From: Candidatus Nomurabacteria bacterium GW2011_GWA2_40_9
GTDB taxonomy: Bacteria; Patescibacteriota; Minisyncoccia; Phycocordibacterales; UBA9973
Length of the DNA: 33,498 nucleotides
Reading direction: 5' to 3'
Assembly: GCA_000993955.1 (NCBI GenBank)
Contig: LBZW01000005.1
Location: 1-33,498 of the forward strand
Position numbers and translations under genes: made by a program. The notes under the pieces are model-generated. The model had not been told where the DNA came from and made no database searches. It saw only the letters and a list, made by a program, of their open reading frames with translations. Of this stretch, positions 29,821 to 33,498 are shown one piece after another. The stretch's first letter is position 1. Each line of letters begins with the position of its first letter.

Positions 29821-30136
29821 ATGGAAAAATTAAAAAACTATAAGGTGACTTTATTGGTTTCTTGCTTTTTATTTCTTCTATTGCCCTATAATATACATCC
29901 CAATATTCTTTTGGGGCATATCTATTAAGTAAATCATTTGACATATTTTCTGCTCGAACAACTTTCAAATGCCCTTGAGCTGCTTCTTGTATACTTTTCA
30001 TTAATTTTTCGGGGTTATTGCCTTCTTCAATAATATCAAAAGTAAGACAAACACCAACAAAAGTCTTGCCTTCTTTATATACCAAAAATTCAATAAGTCC
30101 TTTTTCTTTTGTATTTTTAACTCTCTCTATTTTCAT
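29801..30136 (-). CDS. HicB-like antitoxin with long C-terminus
   Basis: 111 residues. EFLVYKEGKTFVGVCLTFDI, EEGNNPEKLMKSIQEAAQGH is a HicB-type core; the rest (LLNRYAPKEYWDVYYRAIEE and on) resembles CPR HicB-like proteins found next to the GLFNWTY-type HicA. Complete although its toxin is cut short. -10 TATTAT is 6 nt before the ATG. Confidence 0.72.
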   Translation of the reverse strand: MKIERVKNTKEKGLIEFLVYKEGKTFVGVCLTFDIIEEGNNPEKLMKSIQEAAQGHLKVVRAENMSNDLLNRYAPKEYWDVYYRAIEEIKSKKPIKSPYSFLIFPYASRTV

Positions 30137-30142
30137 ACTTAA

Positions 30143-30171
30143 ATAATATATAATTCAAACATTTTTTGCAA
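30143..30171 (-). promoter_or_regulatory. Promoter of the hicB-like gene
   Basis: -35 TTGCAA (30166-30171), 17-nt spacer, -10 TATTAT (30143-30148), 6 nt to ATG 30136. Confidence 0.65.
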
Positions 30172-30280
30172 ACCGTTCACGGACGACGGGGCAAATAAAA
30201 ATGGCAGGGGGTTATCTGCTAAAAAAGTCCTACCAAATTTCATTCTTCCTCCTATTCAAACTCTTTAAGTTTTAATTCTA

Positions 30281-30574
30281 TTAATTCATCCATAAAACTT
30301 TATTGTTAAAAACATAATCAGTAAATGATTTCTCGGCAGAATCAAAGTCAATTATATCAAAAAAATATGGTATGGTGGTATCTTCAATTTTTTCTTTTAA
30401 ATCAGATACTCGTATACCCGAAGCATTTGCACCGATAACTCCTATATCTATGTCATTAAATCTTTCTTTACTTATAGACGAACCAAATATAAAATACCGA
30501 TTTCTAAGAGACGGATCAAAATCTTTTATAACTTCTTTTATTTGGGGGATATATCTATCTAACATACTAAACAT
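30281..30574 (-). CDS. Minimal nucleotidyltransferase (MNT family)
   Basis: 97 residues. RYFIFGSSISKERFNDIDIGVI is the GS-x9-DxD nucleotidyltransferase motif; a third acidic position is in FFDIIDFDSA. Such proteins often act as antitoxins that AMPylate a HEPN toxin, but no HEPN gene is next to it, so it is either solo or has lost its partner. A 34-codon frame with a strong AGGAGG lies downstream but is not convincing. Confidence 0.78.
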   Translation of the reverse strand: MFSMLDRYIPQIKEVIKDFDPSLRNRYFIFGSSISKERFNDIDIGVIGANASGIRVSDLKEKIEDTTIPYFFDIIDFDSAEKSFTDYVFNNKVLWMN

Positions 30575-30628
30575 TATAGCATTTTTATTGTAAACACCAA
30601 AAAAACTTGAGTAGGAACTTTTTAGCTT

Positions 30629-31099
30629 CTACCAAGCAAAGTGAGCGAATGCCTTGTTTGCTTCGGCCATCTTGTGAGTGTCTTCTCTTTTCTTGATAGC
30701 AGACCCTTCGTTTTTTGAAGCTAGGATTAGTTCTTCGGCGAGTTTTATATGCATAGGCTTGCCTTTGCCTTTTCTAGCAGCGTCCCGGATCCAGCGCATA
30801 GCTAGAGCGAGTCTGCGCTCGGCACGAACCTCTCGTGGGACCTGATAGTTTGCACCTCCGATACGCTTTGAGCGGACTTCAGTCAGTGGGCCAGCGTTCT
30901 TTATAGCGAGGTCAAATATCTCTAGTGGATTTGGGTTACCAGTCTTTTCTTTGATCACATCAAAAGCCTGATACATGATCTTTCTTGAAGTTTCCTTTTT
31001 TCCAGACCACATGATGTAGTTTATAAACTTCTCTAACTTGGCAGAGTTGTAGATAAAGTCTGGCTGTACTATATTTCTGTTTTTTACTTTTCTTCGCAT
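30629..31099 (-). CDS. rpsG: Ribosomal protein S7 (uS7)
   Basis: 156 residues. Nucleates the 30S head and contacts the E site. LEKFINYIMWSGKKETSRKI, NPLEIFDLAIKNAGPLTEVRS and GGANYQVPREVRAERRLALA, then the Lys-rich MAEANKAFAHFAW end are all standard. After it comes an island before fusA, so the usual S7-EF-G coupling is lost. Confidence 0.98.
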   Translation of the reverse strand: MRRKVKNRNIVQPDFIYNSAKLEKFINYIMWSGKKETSRKIMYQAFDVIKEKTGNPNPLEIFDLAIKNAGPLTEVRSKRIGGANYQVPREVRAERRLALAMRWIRDAARKGKGKPMHIKLAEELILASKNEGSAIKKREDTHKMAEANKAFAHFAW

Positions 31100-31106
31100 A
31101 TATATG

Positions 31107-31138
31107 ATTAGGTTCTAGTTGCTAGGTTCTAGTTTCTA
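31107..31138. repeat. CTAG-rich short repeat, copy 3 (rpsG-rpsL spacer)
   Basis: ATTAGGTTCTAGTTGCTAGG continuing with TTCTAGTTTCTA: two tandem units of the sequence also found at 6836 and 15220. Confidence 0.55.
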
Positions 31139-31142
31139 TTAA

Positions 31143-31571
31143 TTACTTTTTCTTGTCGCCTGCTTTTGGTTTTTTATTTCCATAGAGAGATCTACTTTGT
31201 CTTCTCTTCTCTACACCTTGGGTATCTAGCACACCGCGTACTATGTGATATCGTACTCCAATCAAGTCCTTTACACGGCCACCACGAAGCATAACCACTG
31301 AGTGTTCTTGGAGGTTGTGCCCTTCTCCTGGGATATATGCAGTCACTTCCATTCCGTTTGTCAGTCGTACACGGGCTATCTTTCGGAGAGCAGAGTTCGG
31401 CTTCTTTGGAGTGGTGGTGGTCACCTTTGTACACACACCTCGTTTGAAAGGGGCAGGGAAAAATACTGGTCGATTTTTTAAAACATTGAAACCACGAGCA
31501 AGAGCCACAGTTTTTGATTTGCGGTGTACTTTTACTCGGCTTTTCTTTACTAATTGATTTATGGTTGGCAT
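31143..31571 (-). CDS. rpsL: Ribosomal protein S12 (uS12)
   Basis: 142 residues from ATG 31571 ([12 protein letters not shown]). Decoding-centre protein. [17 protein letters not shown] carries the Lys of the streptomycin site in its wild-type form; [34 protein letters not shown] are intact. The upstream open frame crosses a palindromic repeat and is not used. A possible promoter TTGCAT-17-TAGATT lies before it. Confidence 0.97.
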   Translation of the reverse strand: MPTINQLVKKSRVKVHRKSKTVALARGFNVLKNRPVFFPAPFKRGVCTKVTTTTPKKPNSALRKIARVRLTNGMEVTAYIPGEGHNLQEHSVVMLRGGRVKDLIGVRYHIVRGVLDTQGVEKRRQSRSLYGNKKPKAGDKKK

Positions 31572-31613
31572 TAGTTCGTTTAATCTACTACATCTCGTAA
31601 AAAAATGCAAATT

Positions 31614-31713
31614 TATTCCCCTCTTGAGGGGTGGCTCGGTAATCCGAGACGGGGTGGATAAATACATCCACCTCCCTCTGCTTGCTAGCAGAGTACTCCT
31701 CAAGAGGAGAATT
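31614..31713. repeat. GC-rich composite palindrome, copy 3, upstream of rpsL
   Basis: TCCCCTCTTGAGGGGTG, a variable hairpin (GGCTCGGTAATCCGAGAC), GGGGTGGATAAATACATCCA, then AGTACTCCTCAAGAGGAGAA. Opposite orientation to copies 1 and 2. Its end overlaps the M50 protease stop. Confidence 0.85.
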
Positions 31714-32330
31714 TACAAAGACAACCCCGTAATGAGCTTAAACAAAAACCCCAAAATAGGTGACAAAAACTCCGAAAAGAAGAATATAAAGATAAGCAGA
31801 AAAATAATAGAATATTGTTCTATAGAATCTATTGCTCGAGAAAAAGACTGCGGAAGTAATGGAAAAAGTATTTTGGACCCATCTAGTGGAGGTATAGGTA
31901 CTAAGTTAAAGATAGCCAATGCCAAGTTTATGATGACAATAGAGTAGAGCATAAAATCATACCCAGTCGGCATATCTAGTGCATAAGTAAAACGCAAAAT
32001 AAGTCCAAAGAAAACTGCAATAAAAAGATTTGCACATACTCCTGCTGCAGCCACTGCGATGCTCCCCCATTTGCGGTCAGACAAATTGTCTGGATTATAC
32101 GGCACAGGCTTCGCCCAGCCGAAAGCAAAGCCTGTAGAGAAATACAAAAGAGCTGGAATAATCAGAGATCCCCACAAATCTAAATGCACTATTGGGTTGA
32201 GTGTGAGCCTGCCCGCATGCCGAGCAGTCTTGTCTCCGTAGAGTTCTGCCACATAGCCATGAGAGACTTCGTGAATGACGACGGACATGATAAGTATTGC
32301 TATGTAAAAGATTGCATCAATAATTTGCAT
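31713..32330 (-). CDS. M50-family site-2 protease-like membrane metalloprotease
   Basis: 205 residues, multi-pass. VVIHEVSHGYVAELYGD has the zinc HExxH in the first membrane segment; NLVPIPPLDGSKIL carries the NP-DG motif with the third ligand (Asp). Four to six hydrophobic segments. Short form without PDZ domain, like bacterial SpoIVFB/FtsH-neighbour types of unknown substrate. Head to head with rpmB. Confidence 0.9.
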   Translation of the reverse strand: MQIIDAIFYIAILIMSVVIHEVSHGYVAELYGDKTARHAGRLTLNPIVHLDLWGSLIIPALLYFSTGFAFGWAKPVPYNPDNLSDRKWGSIAVAAAGVCANLFIAVFFGLILRFTYALDMPTGYDFMLYSIVIINLALAIFNLVPIPPLDGSKILFPLLPQSFSRAIDSIEQYSIIFLLIFIFFFSEFLSPILGFLFKLITGLSL

Positions 32331-32353
32331 AATGATAACTTTAATGATAGCAT
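32325..32353 (+). promoter_or_regulatory. Promoter of rpmB
   Basis: -35 TTGCAT (32325-32330), 17-nt spacer, -10 TAGCAT (32348-32353), 9 nt to ATG. The -35 covers the first codons of the divergent protease gene. Confidence 0.6.
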
Positions 32354-32362
32354 AAAAAAACT

Positions 32363-32611
32363 ATGGCGAAAATATGTGTTATAACTAAAAAGGGTTCAAT
32401 AGTCGGGGGCGGATACTCAAACCGTACTCGTGCGACCAAATTCAACCCGACTGGCAAGAAACGCAAATTCCCAAATCTCCAGAAAAAGAGAGTGTTTGTG
32501 CCTGAACTCAATAAAACTATAACTATCGAAGTTTCCACTCGTGGCCTCCGCACAATAAAGAAAAACGGCGTATACGCTACCCTCCTCAAAGCTGGATTGG
32601 TGAAAACTTAA
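32363..32611 (+). CDS. rpmB: Ribosomal protein L28 (bL28)
   Basis: 82 residues. MAKICVITKKGSIVGGGYSN, then RRKF-type NPTGKKRKFPNLQKKRVFVP and TIKKNGVYATLLKAGL match the bL28 family. The only ribosomal gene on the plus strand of the window. A second copy of its last 16 codons is found at 33326. Confidence 0.96.
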   Translation: MAKICVITKKGSIVGGGYSNRTRATKFNPTGKKRKFPNLQKKRVFVPELNKTITIEVSTRGLRTIKKNGVYATLLKAGLVKT

Positions 32612-32625
32612 ATAATACCGAGTGC

Positions 32626-32655
32626 TTGCATATATCTGATACTTTATGTTATACT
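32626..32655 (+). promoter_or_regulatory. Promoter of the candidate small RNA
   Basis: -35 TTGCAT (32626-32631), 18-nt spacer, -10 TATACT (32650-32655). Confidence 0.6.
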
Positions 32656-32660
32656 TGATG

Positions 32661-32757
32661 TATAACTAGCTTACAAGGACAAATTCCTTTTAGGAAAAGT
32701 TTAGTAATAAACTACTTGCAAAGCTGACCGCCCCGAAAGGGGCGGTTTTCGTTTTTA
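32661..32757 (+). ncRNA. Candidate structured small RNA with own promoter and terminator
   Basis: About 95 nt with no useful open frame. AGCTT (32668-32672) plus CAAG (32674-32677) pair with CTTG (32715-32718) plus AAGCT (32721-32725). Inside this closing stem are two hairpins, TTCCT-TTT-AGGAA (32684-32696) and AGTTTA-GTAA-TAAACT (32698-32713), so the RNA folds as a three-way junction followed by a GC-rich terminator. Not matched to a known RNA class by eye. Confidence 0.5.
32727..32756 (+). terminator. Terminator of the small RNA / rpmB
   Basis: ACCGCCCC-GAAA-GGGGCGGT then TTTCGTTTTT. The downstream end touches the stop of the opposing DUF3800 gene. Confidence 0.92.
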
Positions 32758-33300
32758 CTCCTCTAAAATAATTAGTATTTTTTTGACAAATTTTGAATAG
32801 AGATATTGAACTCTTTCGTCCTCTGGGTTTTCGTATCTATATCTAACTACTCCAGCAATAGCATCTGCTATACGCAATGCAGGATATGCTTCATCGTTTG
32901 CTGTTTTTAATTTTTGAACAGAAATACCTTTGTCACGCAAAACTTTTTTAAATTTTCTTTCATAACTTTTACTTTTTTTACCATCTATTATCATAGATAT
33001 GACATTTCTCTCAACTACCAAGTGTTGCAAGGCATATTCGTAACCGCTACTAGCAAAAAATGGGTTTTTTATTAAAGCTATTTTTATTTTAAAATCTTGT
33101 TTGCAAATTTCTTCTATGAAAAGCTTTCTCACGCTCCATGCACTATGTGACCAATGAAAATTTTTTATCCCTATTTTCTTTTCTGCCTCTAAAACTGCGT
33201 TTTGCAAAACATCCAAATTTTCAACGGTAATATAAACCAGAGCAATAGATGATTTACCTTTTTGTTTATCTACACCTGATTCGTCTAGAAAAATGTACAT
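32755..33300 (-). CDS. DUF3800 family protein
   Basis: 181 residues. MYIFLDESGVDKQKGKSSIA is the DESG start of DUF3800; NDEAYPALRIADAIAGVVRY is the closing Asp motif, giving an RNase H-like acidic set. DUF3800 genes are usually found in mobile or defence contexts, with function unproven. It lies between complete rpmB and a broken rpmB end, so it may have come with an insertion. Confidence 0.82.
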   Translation of the reverse strand: MYIFLDESGVDKQKGKSSIALVYITVENLDVLQNAVLEAEKKIGIKNFHWSHSAWSVRKLFIEEICKQDFKIKIALIKNPFFASSGYEYALQHLVVERNVISMIIDGKKSKSYERKFKKVLRDKGISVQKLKTANDEAYPALRIADAIAGVVRYRYENPEDERVQYLYSKFVKKILIILEE

Positions 33301-33325
33301 TTGGATATTTTAACATAAAAATTTT

Positions 33326-33376
33326 AAGAAAAACGGCGCTTATGCTACTCTACTAAAAGCTGGATTGGTGAAATAA
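33326..33376 (+). pseudogene. 3' fragment of a second rpmB
   Basis: KKNGAYATLLKAGLVK then TAA, same as the end of L28 with one change (V to A) and several silent third-position differences, so a diverged homologue rather than a fresh copy. No upstream part is present. Confidence 0.8.
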
Positions 33377-33402
33377 AAAAGAGGCGGCCCTACGGGGCCG
33401 CC
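33374..33402 (-). terminator. Terminator at the right edge
   Basis: GGCGGCCC-TACG-GGGCCGCC with a T-run on the minus side; serves the partial gene that ends at 33408. Confidence 0.8.
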
Positions 33403-33407
33403 TTGAA

Positions 33408-33498
33408 CTAATAATGCGTGCGAATGATTTTGGGTGGTTTTGGGTTTTGATTTTTTGGTTTTGGTTTTGGCCTGGGATTTAGTGGGTGGTGGTCGCAA
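33408..33498 (-). CDS. Pro/Lys-rich C-terminal end of a gene cut by the window edge
   Basis: One minus-strand frame reads PRPKPKPKNQNPKPPKIIRT, then HY and TAG at 33408, just before a terminator. The other frames give less regular sequence. A PK-rich end would fit a wall-spanning or TonB/VirB10-like protein, but nothing else is visible. Confidence 0.4.
   Translation of the reverse strand, partial: CDHHPLNPRPKPKPKNQNPKPPKIIRTHY

Noticed and set aside
30139-30243. 34-codon frame with AGGAGG four bases before its ATG
   Set aside because: The protein has no family features, half of it lies over the hicB-like promoter, and other genes here do not depend on such a site.

Overview
The window reads as a piece of a Candidate Phyla Radiation (Patescibacteria, probably Parcubacteria-like) chromosome. 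The evidence is: a single str-S10-spc ribosomal gene order on the minus strand with no L30 gene between S5 and L15, short proteins, AT-rich DNA, ATP-binding and toxin-antitoxin gene types common in that group, and very short or absent mRNA leaders. The genetic code is standard (UGA stops rpsQ).

Layout. The left edge (1-1213) holds a partial CYTH-domain gene, a damaged small gene and a four-helix-bundle gene. 1296-6864 holds a VirD4/TraD-like ATPase, methionine aminopeptidase, an archaeal-type UMP kinase, a C-terminally short adenylate kinase and a divergent second kinase-like gene. From 6867 to 31571 the minus strand, read right to left, carries rpsL-rpsG-fusA-tuf-rpsJ-rplC-rplD-rplW-rplB-rpsS-rplV-rpsC-rplP-rpmC-rpsQ-rplN-rplX-rplE-rpsZ-rpsH-rplF-rplR-rpsE-rplO-secY. 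The order is canonical but broken by four islands: 29.4-30.6 kb (nucleotidyltransferase, HicB with decayed HicA, DUF2283), 23.7-27.1 kb (several TA-like pairs, tiny membrane proteins, a transposase stub), 16.1-19.1 kb (HicAB, HigBA, an AAA ATPase, a pseudogene) and 10.78-12.4 kb (a new-looking repeat protein and a second AAA ATPase). The right edge has an M50 protease, rpmB (L28) on the plus strand, a candidate small RNA, a DUF3800 gene, a broken second copy of the rpmB 3' end and a Pro/Lys-rich partial gene.

Three things stand out. (1) The ribosomal spacers carry at least four kinds of long palindromes, including five copies of a nested palindrome in which each 19-nt arm is itself palindromic. 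(2) After three of the islands the operon restarts from nearly identical promoters (TTGACA/T, 16-18 nt, extended -10 TGCTAGTAT) in front of tuf, rpsS and rpsZ. The islands themselves use promoters whose -10 box lies 6-9 nt before the ATG, so their mRNAs should be leaderless or nearly so. (3) secY and rpsC both have internal losses of about 40 codons with a frameshift of the same phase, and rplO and adk are short at their C-termini. A shared assembly fault must be excluded before this is called biology.

All functional calls are from reading the sequence; no searches were run.
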